Assembly (NCBI GenBank): GCA_946402275.1
Contig: CAMIVY010000022.1
Location: 1-55,300 of the forward strand
Reading direction: 5' to 3'
Origin: an uncultured Prevotella sp.
GTDB taxonomy: Bacteria; Bacteroidota; Bacteroidia; Bacteroidales; Bacteroidaceae
DNA: 55,300 bases
Part shown: one piece after another, positions 1 through 7,082 of the stretch
Layout of the letters: the number at the start of each line of letters is the position of its first letter
Numbering within the stretch: the first letter of the stretch is position 1
Position numbers and translations under genes: made by a program
Notes under the pieces: model-generated
What the model saw: only the letters and a program-made list of their open reading frames with translations
Told to the model about the DNA's origin: nothing
Database searches by the model: none

Positions 1-23
1 GCACTCAAAAAAGTTCAAATAAA

Positions 24-55
24 TTTGGCTTTTTCTTCGTTATTTCGTAACTTTG
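24..55 (+). promoter_or_regulatory. Bacteroidota-type promoter, copy 1
   Basis: The -33 TTTG lies at 24-27 and the -7 TAACTTTG at 48-55, with a 20-bp spacer. This matches the Bacteroidota primary sigma-factor consensus TTTG-N19/20-TAnnTTTG. It is the upstream member of a duplicated pair. Confidence 0.7.
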
Positions 56-97
56 GCTTCGCCGAATTTACTTTGCACTCAAAAAAGTTCAAATAAA

Positions 98-129
98 TTT
101 GGCTTTTTCTTCGTTATTTCGTAACTTTG
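98..129 (+). promoter_or_regulatory. Bacteroidota-type promoter, copy 2
   Basis: TTTG at 98-101 and TAACTTTG at 122-129 have the same 20-bp spacing. This copy is nearest the start codon at 158 and would give a leader of roughly 20-25 nt, so it is the likelier main promoter of the HD-domain gene. Confidence 0.75.
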
Positions 130-157
130 TCGAATAATTTGTGAAGCAACTCGCACT

Positions 158-820
158 ATGGAGAGAAAAGAATTTGAATCGTACTTGAAAAAGTATGGAG
201 AGAAGATAGAACAAATCAGACAGTCGGCTCATGATTTGCATCAGAGTGTTAACCAGACCTATGGAAAAGATTTGCCTTATGGATACCATTTGGATATGGT
301 GGTGCAGGGCATTCGGGATTTTGGTCATCTGGTGTGTGCAAGGGAGCAGGATGTGCTACCTTTGTTCTTCGGGGGCTATTATCACGACAGTATCGAGGAT
401 GCGCGTCTGACGTATAACGATGTGATGAAAGTGGCACGAAGCTTTTTGACTGAGGAACAAGCTGTAATGGCAACTGAGATAGCCTATGCGCTAACTAATG
501 ACAAAGGTCGCACACGTGCTGAAAGAGCGGGAGAGAAGTATTATCAAGGAATACGCGAGACTCCATACGCTCCGTTTGTCAAGTTGTGTGACCGACTGGC
601 AAACATCACTTTCAGTTGCTCGGCAGATAATTCCGACAGCAGACGAATGAGGGAGGTTTATAAGGGTGAGATGCCCCACTTCCTGCAATGTATAAATCCG
701 CATAGTGACGATCCGCGTTTCAAACTGCCACAGGAAACGGTGCTCAGGCTGGCTGAGTGCTTGATTGACGACTTGGAGCGTGAGGAGCACGAAGGTAAGG
801 TCTGGTGGTACGATTATTAA
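158..820 (+). CDS. HD-domain hydrolase, small alarmone hydrolase-like
   Basis: The 220-aa protein is a single HD domain resembling the ppGpp-hydrolase half of RelA/SpoT and MESH1. The metal ligands appear as H44, H76-D77 and D145, inside YGYHLD, YYHDSIED and VKLCDRLAN. E80-D81 sit where Rel enzymes carry the catalytic ED pair. There is no synthetase, TGS or ACT domain, so it would act alone in the cytosol, hydrolysing (p)ppGpp or a related nucleotide. The start follows the duplicated promoter directly. Family assignment to the SpoT-like HD group is good; the substrate is inferred, and another nucleotide phosphohydrolase role is possible. Confidence 0.75.
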   Translation: MERKEFESYLKKYGEKIEQIRQSAHDLHQSVNQTYGKDLPYGYHLDMVVQGIRDFGHLVCAREQDVLPLFFGGYYHDSIEDARLTYNDVMKVARSFLTEEQAVMATEIAYALTNDKGRTRAERAGEKYYQGIRETPYAPFVKLCDRLANITFSCSADNSDSRRMREVYKGEMPHFLQCINPHSDDPRFKLPQETVLRLAECLIDDLEREEHEGKVWWYDY

Positions 821-934
821 GGGGAAAGTGAAAAGTGAAAAATGAAAAGTGAAAAATTTCTTGCCGTGCAAGCGACCAAAGGTCGAGCGGCTTCCGCAGA
901 TTTAAGTGTTGAGTGAAAAATTAAGAGAGAGACA
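821..934. repeat. Intergenic GTGAAAAGTGAAAAAT dispersed repeat with small hairpin
   Basis: The gap after the HD gene begins with several near-copies of GTGAAAAGTGAAAAAT. A short palindrome (CGACC-AAA-GGTCG, enclosed by GCCG/CGGC, about 862-892) follows, then another GTGAAAAAT-like unit. The same repeat type appears at 6463-6534 and 28319-28363, there also inside likely operons. No coding potential is seen. Confidence 0.6.
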
Positions 935-1729
935 ATGGCATTAGGAAAGTGGATTGGAGGCTTCCTCGGCTTTATGAGTGGTGGCCCGTTGGGTGCTCTG
1001 GCTGGTATCGTTTTAGGCGGATTGTTCGATTCGGTGTTGGATGGTGTAAACACCCCAGAAACGCAGGGGACATTTGAATCTCCCTTTGGACAGAAACAGG
1101 CTCAGCAGCGTGCCTATCAGGGGCAAAGGAACAGCTTCTTGTTCTCAATGCTGGTGCTGGCTTCTTATATCATCAAAGCAGATGGCAAGGTGATGCACTC
1201 GGAGATGGAACTGGTGCGTAACATGTTGCGACAGAACTTTGGCAATGTGGCTCAGCAACAGGGCGAGGAGATCCTTCGTCGATTGTTTGACGAGCAGAAA
1301 AGGGTGGGGAACTATCAGTTCCGGCAAACCGTTATGCAATGCTGTCAGCAGATAGCTATGAATATGGAATATTCCCAGCGCTTGCAGTTGCTGAACTTCC
1401 TGGTTATGATTTCGCAGGCCGACGGACGCGTGGATGCTACCGAGGTGACGGCCATGAAGGAGTGTGCCCAGTGGATGCAGATGTCTGCGGACGAAGTGGA
1501 CTCGATGCTGGGACTGGGCAAAAACGACCTTGAGTCGGCCTATAAGGTGCTGGGTGTCAGTCCGAATGCTTCTGACGATGAGGTGAAAAAGGCATATCGT
1601 CGTTTGGCTCTTGAGCACCATCCAGACAAGGTTGCTGCTCTAGGTGAGGACATCCGCAGGGCTGCCGAGAAGAAGTTCCAGGAGATAAATGCTGCAAAGG
1701 ACAAGATTTGGAAGGCCCGTGGGCTGTAA
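935..1729 (+). CDS. TerB-like and DnaJ-domain membrane protein (DjlA-like)
   Basis: The 264-aa protein opens with a glycine-rich hydrophobic stretch (about residues 5-35) that can anchor it in the inner membrane. A helical TerB-like region covers about residues 65-185. It ends in a J domain (about 198-264) with the diagnostic HPD at 229-231, which stimulates the DnaK ATPase. This order is that of DjlA, a membrane-bound DnaK co-chaperone. The start ATG follows an A-rich stretch. A terminator lies just downstream, so it is probably transcribed apart from ffh. The client is unknown. Confidence 0.85.
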   Translation: MALGKWIGGFLGFMSGGPLGALAGIVLGGLFDSVLDGVNTPETQGTFESPFGQKQAQQRAYQGQRNSFLFSMLVLASYIIKADGKVMHSEMELVRNMLRQNFGNVAQQQGEEILRRLFDEQKRVGNYQFRQTVMQCCQQIAMNMEYSQRLQLLNFLVMISQADGRVDATEVTAMKECAQWMQMSADEVDSMLGLGKNDLESAYKVLGVSPNASDDEVKKAYRRLALEHHPDKVAALGEDIRRAAEKKFQEINAAKDKIWKARGL

Positions 1730-1756
1730 AGTCAAGGATATTTATAAATAAGGTAA

Positions 1757-1791
1757 AAACGGGACGTAATGTTTGCACGTCTCGTTTTTTT
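1757..1791 (+). terminator. Intrinsic terminator of the DnaJ-like gene
   Basis: An 11-bp stem (1757-1767 with 1777-1787, one G-U pair) with a 9-nt loop is followed by a T-run. The loop contains the TTTG that serves as -33 box of the next promoter. Confidence 0.75.
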
Positions 1792-1803
1792 ATTGTACCT
1801 TTG
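1772..1803 (+). promoter_or_regulatory. Promoter of ffh, overlapping the terminator
   Basis: TTTG at 1772-1775 (inside the terminator loop) and TACCTTTG at 1796-1803 are separated by exactly 20 bp. The leader to the ATG at 1843 would be about 33 nt. Confidence 0.75.
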
Positions 1804-1842
1804 TACGCCAAATTGTAGATTGTAGAAAAGTAAGTTACATAT

Positions 1843-3189
1843 ATGTTTGAAAATTTAAGTGACAGACTTGAACGGTCGTTCAAGATACTGAAAGGTGAGG
1901 GGAAAATCACTGAGATTAACGTTGCTGAGACGCTGAAAGACGTACGCAAGGCGCTGTTGGATGCCGACGTGAACTATAAGGTTGCCAAGACATTCACGGA
2001 TACTGTCAAGCAGAAGGCGATGGGTATGAACGTGCTTACCGCTGTGAAGCCCAGTCAGCTGATGGTGAAGATTGTTCACGATGAGCTGGCCGAACTGATG
2101 GGCGGTAAGGCTGTGGAGCTAAAGCTGGAGGGTCGTCCCGCCATTATCCTGATGTCGGGCTTGCAAGGTTCGGGTAAGACGACGTTCTCAGGTAAGTTGG
2201 CAAATATGCTGAAGCAGAAGCAGCATAAGAACCCCCTGTTGGTGGCTTGCGACGTGTATCGTCCTGCCGCTATCCAGCAGTTGCACGTGGTGGGTGAAAG
2301 CGTGGGTGTTCCCGTCTATTCGGAACCTGAGAACAAGAACGTGGTGGAGATAGCCAATAATGCTATCCGTGAAGCCAAGCAGAAGAATTATAATGTAGTC
2401 ATCATCGATACTGCCGGTCGTCTGGCCGTTGACGAGGAGATGATGAACGAGATAGCTAACCTGAAAGAGGCAGTCAATCCTGACGAGACGTTGTTCGTTG
2501 TTGACGCAATGACGGGTCAGGATGCTGTGAATACAGCGAAGGAGTTTAACGACCGTCTGGACTTCGACGGCGTGGTGCTGACGAAGCTTGACGGTGACAC
2601 CCGTGGTGGTGCTGCGCTCTCCATCCGTACCGTCGTTACGAAACCCATTAAGTTTGTGGGTACGGGCGAGAAGATGGAGGCCATCGACGTGTTCCACCCC
2701 GAGCGAATGGCCGACCGTATTCTGGGTATGGGCGATATCGTCAGTCTGGTGGAGCGTGCCCAGCAGCAGTTTGACGAGGAAGAAGCCAAGCGCCTGGAGA
2801 AGAAAATCCGCAAGAACAAGTTTGACTTCGACGACTTCATGGGTCAGATACAGCAGATCAAGAAGATGGGTAACATCAAGGACCTGGCTTCGATGATTCC
2901 TGGTGTGGGCAAGGCGCTGAAGGATGTGGATATCGACGACAATGCCTTCAAGGGTATTGAGGCTATCATCAATTCAATGACACCGAAGGAACGTGCCAAT
3001 CCTGACATCATCAACCAAAGCCGCAGAATGCGTATAGCCAAAGGTTCTGGCACGAAGATTGAGGAGGTGAACCGACTGATGAAGCAGTTCGATCAGACTC
3101 GTAAGGTGATGAGAATGGTGGCTGGTGGCGGCAACTCGAAGATGATGCAGATGGCCGCAGCCATGAAGGGCAAAATGCCGAAGTTCTAA
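1843..3189 (+). CDS. ffh: Signal recognition particle GTPase Ffh (SRP54)
   Basis: The 448-aa protein has the complete Ffh order: N-terminal four-helix bundle (about 1-90), GTPase G domain with P-loop GLQGSGKTT near residue 106, DTAGRL, TKLDGDTRGG and GTGEKMEAIDVF, then the methionine-rich M domain (about 300-448) that binds 4.5S RNA and signal peptides. It targets nascent membrane and secreted proteins to FtsY and SecYEG. Length is normal for the family. Its own promoter lies just upstream, and folD follows after a repeat-filled 73-bp gap. Confidence 0.98.
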   Translation: MFENLSDRLERSFKILKGEGKITEINVAETLKDVRKALLDADVNYKVAKTFTDTVKQKAMGMNVLTAVKPSQLMVKIVHDELAELMGGKAVELKLEGRPAIILMSGLQGSGKTTFSGKLANMLKQKQHKNPLLVACDVYRPAAIQQLHVVGESVGVPVYSEPENKNVVEIANNAIREAKQKNYNVVIIDTAGRLAVDEEMMNEIANLKEAVNPDETLFVVDAMTGQDAVNTAKEFNDRLDFDGVVLTKLDGDTRGGAALSIRTVVTKPIKFVGTGEKMEAIDVFHPERMADRILGMGDIVSLVERAQQQFDEEEAKRLEKKIRKNKFDFDDFMGQIQQIKKMGNIKDLASMIPGVGKALKDVDIDDNAFKGIEAIINSMTPKERANPDIINQSRRMRIAKGSGTKIEEVNRLMKQFDQTRKVMRMVAGGGNSKMMQMAAAMKGKMPKF

Positions 3190-3206
3190 CAAATTCTTAT
3201 AGGCCC

Positions 3207-3260
3207 CATAAGACCTATAGGACTCATAAGACTCATAGGACTCATAAGACTTATAAAAAG
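3207..3260. repeat. 18-bp tandem repeat (CATAAGACT/CATAGGACT units)
   Basis: Three adjacent units of 18 bp (3207-3224, 3225-3242, 3243-3260) are built from the alternating 9-mers CATAAGACT and CATAGGACT, the last decaying into A-rich sequence just before the folD start codon. A related inverted fragment (GAGTCTTATAGGG) occurs near 49804. It looks like a dispersed intergenic repeat, not a gene. Confidence 0.8.
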
Positions 3261-3262
3261 AT

Positions 3263-4141
3263 ATGCAACTGATTGACGGAAAAGCAACAGCAACAGCCAT
3301 CAAGGCCGAGATTGCTGAAGAGGTAAAAGAGATTGTGGCCAAGGGTGGCAGACAGCCCCATTTGGCAGCTGTTTTGGTGGGTCACGATGGTGGCTCGGAA
3401 ACTTATGTGAAGAACAAGGTGCTGGCTTGCGAGGCCTGTGGCTTCAAGAGCACCCTGATACGCTTTGAGGATAACATCACAGAAGATGAGTTGCTGGCGT
3501 GTGTCGATAAGCTGAACAAAGATGCTGATGTCGATGGATTCATCGTACAACTGCCTTTGCCCAAGCATATTGACGAGCAGAAGATAATCGAGGCTATCGA
3601 CTACCGCAAGGATGTGGATGGTTTCCATCCCATCAATGTGGGGCGTATGGCGATTGGCCTTCCTTGCTTTATCTCAGCTACTCCGTTGGGAATCATCACG
3701 TTGCTGAAGAGATACAATATCGAGACCAGTGGTAAGAAATGTGTTATCCTGGGGCGCTCGAACATTGTTGGCAAGCCAATGGCTCAGCTGATGATGCAGA
3801 AGCAGTATGGCGATGCTACGGTAACCGTTTGCCACTCTCGCTCCAAAACGCTGAAGGAGGAATGTCGCGCTGCTGACATCATCATAGCAGCTATTGGTCA
3901 GCCAGACTTCGTAACAGCTGATATGGTGAAGCCCGGTGCTGTCATCATTGACGTGGGTACTACCCGTGTTCCTGATGCTACCCGTAAGAGCGGATTCCGT
4001 CTGAATGGCGATGTGAAGTTTGACGAGGTAGCGCCTAAGTGCTCATTTATCACGCCTGTACCGGGTGGCGTTGGTCCCATGACCATCTGCTCGCTGATGA
4101 AGAATACGCTTCTTGCTTCGCAAATGAGAAATGAAAAATGA
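3263..4141 (+). CDS. folD: Bifunctional methylene-THF dehydrogenase/methenyl-THF cyclohydrolase FolD
   Basis: The 292-aa protein interconverts 5,10-methylene-, methenyl- and 10-formyl-tetrahydrofolate with NADP, feeding purine and formyl-Met synthesis. Family motifs are visible: SETYVKNK with the catalytic Tyr and Lys, [14 protein letters not shown], the Rossmann-type GRSNIVGKP, and PGGVGPMT near the C-terminus. Length is typical. The last codons (QMRNEK) fall in an AATGAGAAATGAAAAATG repeat that continues into the next gap, so the extreme C-terminus has probably been rewritten by the repeat. It is downstream of ffh and may be co-transcribed. Confidence 0.97.
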   Translation: MQLIDGKATATAIKAEIAEEVKEIVAKGGRQPHLAAVLVGHDGGSETYVKNKVLACEACGFKSTLIRFEDNITEDELLACVDKLNKDADVDGFIVQLPLPKHIDEQKIIEAIDYRKDVDGFHPINVGRMAIGLPCFISATPLGIITLLKRYNIETSGKKCVILGRSNIVGKPMAQLMMQKQYGDATVTVCHSRSKTLKEECRAADIIIAAIGQPDFVTADMVKPGAVIIDVGTTRVPDATRKSGFRLNGDVKFDEVAPKCSFITPVPGGVGPMTICSLMKNTLLASQMRNEK

Positions 4142-4173
4142 GAAGTGAGAAATGTAAATGAAGAAATGATGAA
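4126..4173. repeat. AATGAGAAATGAAAAATG dispersed repeat
   Basis: A degenerate run of ATGAGAAATG-like units covers the 3' end of folD and the whole gap to the small TPR gene, supplying the sequence around its ATG. The same type of repeat fills the ilvD-ilvB gap (26495-26606). Confidence 0.65.
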
Positions 4174-4353
4174 ATGACGGCGCAGAAGTGGTACGAGCAA
4201 GGCAATGCTTTAAGAAAGCAGGGGCAGTTTGGAGAGGCTATCAACTGCTATATTCAGGCCATAGAGCTTGACCCCGACAGTCCTGCTGTGGAGGCGAAAC
4301 GGATGCTCGACGACATCATGGCGTATTACAATAAAGATAATTATAATCCATAA
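4174..4353 (+). CDS. Small TPR protein upstream of the oxidoreductase operon
   Basis: This 59-aa ORF starts with MTAQKWYEQG and ends with KDNYNP. The WYEQGNALRKQGQF..AINCYIQAIELDP pattern is one complete tetratricopeptide repeat (W/Y, G, A, Y, A, P positions), followed by a partial helix. It lies 15 bp upstream of the ferredoxin gene on the same strand. That spacing suggests a role in assembly or stability of the oxidoreductase, but this is inference from position only. The start codon is the first ATG in frame; the one upstream at 4165 is closed by a stop. Confidence 0.8.
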   Translation: MTAQKWYEQGNALRKQGQFGEAINCYIQAIELDPDSPAVEAKRMLDDIMAYYNKDNYNP

Positions 4354-4368
4354 ACAAATACTAAAGAT

Positions 4369-4599
4369 ATGGCTAAGATGAAAGGTGCCATTGTGGTGAA
4401 TACCGACCGTTGCAAGGGATGTGTGCTCTGTGTGAGTGCTTGTCCGCAAGGCGTCATTGCATTGGCTAATCGTGTTAACATGCGAGGCTATCCCTATGTG
4501 GAGCCTGCGCAGATAGACAAGTGTACGGGATGTACCTCGTGCGCTGTGGTATGTCCTGACGGATGTATCACCGTTTATCGTAAAAAAGTGGAGGAGTAA
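4369..4599 (+). CDS. Ferredoxin-like subunit of 2-oxoacid:ferredoxin oxidoreductase
   Basis: The 76-aa protein is a bacterial 2[4Fe-4S] ferredoxin with two complete motifs, CKGCVLCVSACP and CTGCTSCAVVCP. As the delta subunit it passes electrons between the TPP subunit and free ferredoxin in the cytosol. It is the first catalytic-complex gene of a four-subunit set (delta, alpha, beta, gamma), with only 4 bp to the alpha gene. Confidence 0.93.
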   Translation: MAKMKGAIVVNTDRCKGCVLCVSACPQGVIALANRVNMRGYPYVEPAQIDKCTGCTSCAVVCPDGCITVYRKKVEE

Positions 4600-4603
4600 A
4601 AAG

Positions 4604-5692
4604 ATGGCAGAGAAAGAGGTAACACTAATGAAGGGTAACGAGGCGATAGCCCACGCTGCCATCCGTTGTGGTGCAGACGGATATTTCGGATATCCTATTA
4701 CCCCACAGAGTGAAGTGATAGAAACGCTGGCCGAGCTGAAACCTTGGGAGACTACGGGAATGGTGGTCTTGCAGGCTGAGAGTGAGGTGGCCAGTATCAA
4801 TATGATTTATGGAGGTGCTGCGGCTGGCAAAAAGGTGCTCACCTCGTCATCATCACCTGGTGTCGCACTGATGCAGGAGGGTATCACCTATATGGCTGGT
4901 GCCGAACTGCCAGGTGTGTTCGTCAATGTGCAACGTGGTGGTCCCGGACTGGGAACTATCCAGCCTTCGCAGGGTGACTATTTCCAGGCTACCCGTGGTG
5001 GTGGTAATGGCGACTACAACGTCATTGTGCTGGCTCCAAACTCTGTGCAGGAGATGGCCGACTTCGTTGACTTGGCTTTCGAGCTGGCTTTCAAATATCG
5101 CAATCCTGCCATGATTTTGTCGGATGGTGTGATTGGTCAGATGATGGAGAAAATCGTGCTGCCTCCTTACAAGCCCCGTCGCACAGAAGAGGAGATTCGC
5201 AAGGAGTGCCCTTGGGCAACGATTGGTCGCACGAAAGACCGTAAGCCTAACATCATCACATCGCTGGAACTGAAACCTGAGGCGATGGAGGCTCGTAACC
5301 TGCATTTGCAGGAGAAATACAAGGAGATCAAGGAGAAGGAAGTGCGCTATGAGACGCTGTTCTGTGAGGATGCAGAATATCTGATTGTAGCCTTCGGCTC
5401 TGCTGCCCGTCTGACGCAAAAGGCTATTGAGATAGCCCGTGCAGAGGGTATCAAGGTTGGACTTCTGCGTCCTATCACACTATGGCCGTTCCCTTCGAAG
5501 CAGATTGCTGAAATGGCTCAGGGCAAGAAGGGCGTGTTGGTTGTAGAGATCAATGCCGGTCAGATGGTACAGGACGTTCGCCTGGCTATCAATGGCGCAT
5601 TGCCTGTTGAGCATTTCGGTCGTCTGGGTGGTATCGTGCCAGAGCCAGAGGAGATTGTTGAAGCATTGAAGAAGATAGAAGTTAGAGGTTAG
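4604..5692 (+). CDS. vorB: 2-oxoacid:ferredoxin oxidoreductase alpha subunit (VorB/KorA family)
   Basis: The 362-aa protein has the pyrimidine-binding fold of the PFOR superfamily: GNEAIAHAAIRCGADGYFGYPITPQ at the N-terminus, the SSSSPGVALMQEGI region, and a C-terminal transketolase-like domain (GSAARLTQKAIEIA, LLRPITLWPFP). With its partners it oxidatively decarboxylates a 2-oxoacid to acyl-CoA, or runs in reverse. Bacteroidota homologues are annotated either as VorB (2-oxoisovalerate) or as KorA (2-oxoglutarate). Sequence alone does not settle the substrate, so the symbol marks the family only. Confidence 0.9.
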   Translation: MAEKEVTLMKGNEAIAHAAIRCGADGYFGYPITPQSEVIETLAELKPWETTGMVVLQAESEVASINMIYGGAAAGKKVLTSSSSPGVALMQEGITYMAGAELPGVFVNVQRGGPGLGTIQPSQGDYFQATRGGGNGDYNVIVLAPNSVQEMADFVDLAFELAFKYRNPAMILSDGVIGQMMEKIVLPPYKPRRTEEEIRKECPWATIGRTKDRKPNIITSLELKPEAMEARNLHLQEKYKEIKEKEVRYETLFCEDAEYLIVAFGSAARLTQKAIEIARAEGIKVGLLRPITLWPFPSKQIAEMAQGKKGVLVVEINAGQMVQDVRLAINGALPVEHFGRLGGIVPEPEEIVEALKKIEVRG

Positions 5693-5697
5693 AAGAT

Positions 5698-6468
5698 ATG
5701 GAAAACAATATCATTGCACCAGAGAATCTGGTATATCAGAAGCCGACGCTGATGAACGACAACCACATGCACTATTGCCCAGGTTGTTCGCATGGTGTGG
5801 TACATAAACTCGTGGCTGAGGTCATCGAGGAGATGGGGATGGAGGACAAGACCATTGGTGTGAGTCCTGTAGGTTGTGCCGTATTCGCCTATAACTATCT
5901 GGATATCGACTGGCAGGAGGCTGCACATGGTCGTGCACCTGCTGTGGCTACGGCTATCAAGCGTTTGTGGCCAGACCGCCTGGTGTTCACTTATCAGGGT
6001 GATGGTGACTTGGCTTGTATCGGAACATGTGAGACGATTCATGCGCTGAACCGTGGTGAGAACATAGCCATCATCTTCATCAATAATGCTATTTATGGTA
6101 TGACGGGTGGTCAGATGGCTCCTACCACGCTGATTGGTCAGAAGACATCCACTTGTCCTTATGGTCGTGACCCGGAGATTCACGGCTATCCCTTGAAGAT
6201 TGCAGATATTGCGGCCAGTCTGGAAGGAACATGCTATGTAACACGTCAGAGTGTGGAGAGCGTGGCATCTATCAACAAGGCCAAGAAAGCTATCCGCAAA
6301 GCCTTCGAGGCTTCAATGGCTGGCAAGGGATCGTCGTTGGTGGAGATTGTCTCTACCTGTAACAGTGGTTGGAAACTGACCCCAGTACAGGCCAACGAGT
6401 GGATGAAGGAGAACATGTTCCCCTTCTATCCCAAGGGTGACCTTAAGGATACGACAGGTGAAAAGTGA
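5698..6468 (+). CDS. 2-oxoacid:ferredoxin oxidoreductase beta subunit, TPP-binding
   Basis: The 256-aa protein binds thiamine pyrophosphate through GDGDLACIG..N and the downstream NNAIYGMTGGQMAPT motif. CPGCSHG near the N-terminus is typical of KorB/VorB beta subunits. It lies 5 bp after the alpha gene. Its last codons (TTGEK) enter a GTGAAAAGTGAA repeat that fills the gap to the gamma gene. Confidence 0.93.
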   Translation: MENNIIAPENLVYQKPTLMNDNHMHYCPGCSHGVVHKLVAEVIEEMGMEDKTIGVSPVGCAVFAYNYLDIDWQEAAHGRAPAVATAIKRLWPDRLVFTYQGDGDLACIGTCETIHALNRGENIAIIFINNAIYGMTGGQMAPTTLIGQKTSTCPYGRDPEIHGYPLKIADIAASLEGTCYVTRQSVESVASINKAKKAIRKAFEASMAGKGSSLVEIVSTCNSGWKLTPVQANEWMKENMFPFYPKGDLKDTTGEK

Positions 6469-6534
6469 ACAGTGAAAAGTGAATAGTGAATAGTGAAAAA
6501 TTTGCTACCGCACAGATAAGTGAAAAGTGAATAG
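6463..6534. repeat. GTGAAAAGTGAATAGTG dispersed repeat inside the operon
   Basis: Degenerate GTGAAAAGTGAATAGTGAA units flank the core GTGAAAAATTTGCTACCGC. The core closely matches GTGAAAAATTGGCTACCGC in the ilvB-ilvN gap near 28340. It separates the beta and gamma genes without any visible terminator. Confidence 0.75.
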
Positions 6535-6536
6535 TT

Positions 6537-7082
6537 ATGAAGAAAGAAATAATTATTTCAGGATTTGGAGGTCAGGGAGTGCTCTCGATGGGTAAGATTC
6601 TGGCATATTCGGGACTGATGGACGATAAAGAGGTGACATGGATGCCCGCTTACGGACCAGAACAACGTGGTGGTACGGCTAATGTGACCGTTATCGTGAG
6701 TGATGAGAAAATCTCATCGCCTATCTTGAGTAAGTTTGATATTGCTATTGTACTGAATCAGCCTTCTTTGGAAAAGTTTGAGCCCAAGCTGAAACCGGGT
6801 GGCATCCTGATTTACGATGGTTATGGCATTTTGAATCCACCAACGAGAAAGGATATCACCATCTATCGTATTGATGCGATGGACAAGGCTGCCGAGATGA
6901 AGAACGGAAAGGTGTTCAACATGATTGTCTTGGGAGGACTGCTGAAGGTGGCTCCTGTGGTAAGCACCGATGGTGTAGAAAAAGCGCTCAAGAAAACACT
7001 TCCCGAGCGCCATCATGGATTGATTCCCCTCAACATGCAAGCCATTGAAGAGGGTGGTAAGATTATCACCTTAGTAGGCTAA
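6537..7082 (+). CDS. 2-oxoacid:ferredoxin oxidoreductase gamma subunit
   Basis: The 181-aa protein begins IIISGFGGQGVLSMGKILA, the signature of the gamma (catalytic domain III) subunit, followed by PAYGPEQRGGTANVTVIVSD. It completes the delta-alpha-beta-gamma set. Its stop codon lies 12 bp inside the 3' end of the convergent pectate lyase gene, so transcripts from the two operons can pair at their ends. Confidence 0.93.
   Translation: MKKEIIISGFGGQGVLSMGKILAYSGLMDDKEVTWMPAYGPEQRGGTANVTVIVSDEKISSPILSKFDIAIVLNQPSLEKFEPKLKPGGILIYDGYGILNPPTRKDITIYRIDAMDKAAEMKNGKVFNMIVLGGLLKVAPVVSTDGVEKALKKTLPERHHGLIPLNMQAIEEGGKIITLVG

Larger units (their letters stand above)
1..129. repeat. Tandem direct repeat, two 55-bp copies
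   Basis: Positions 1-55 and 75-129 are identical by eye and sit 74 bp apart; the first copy may continue left of the window. Each copy ends in a TAACTTTG box, so the duplication doubles a promoter upstream of the HD-domain gene. There are only two copies and no regular spacers, so this is not a CRISPR array. Confidence 0.9.

Noticed and set aside
1..129. Possible CRISPR array
   Set aside because: Only two long copies without regular unique spacers and no cas genes; it is a duplicated promoter segment.
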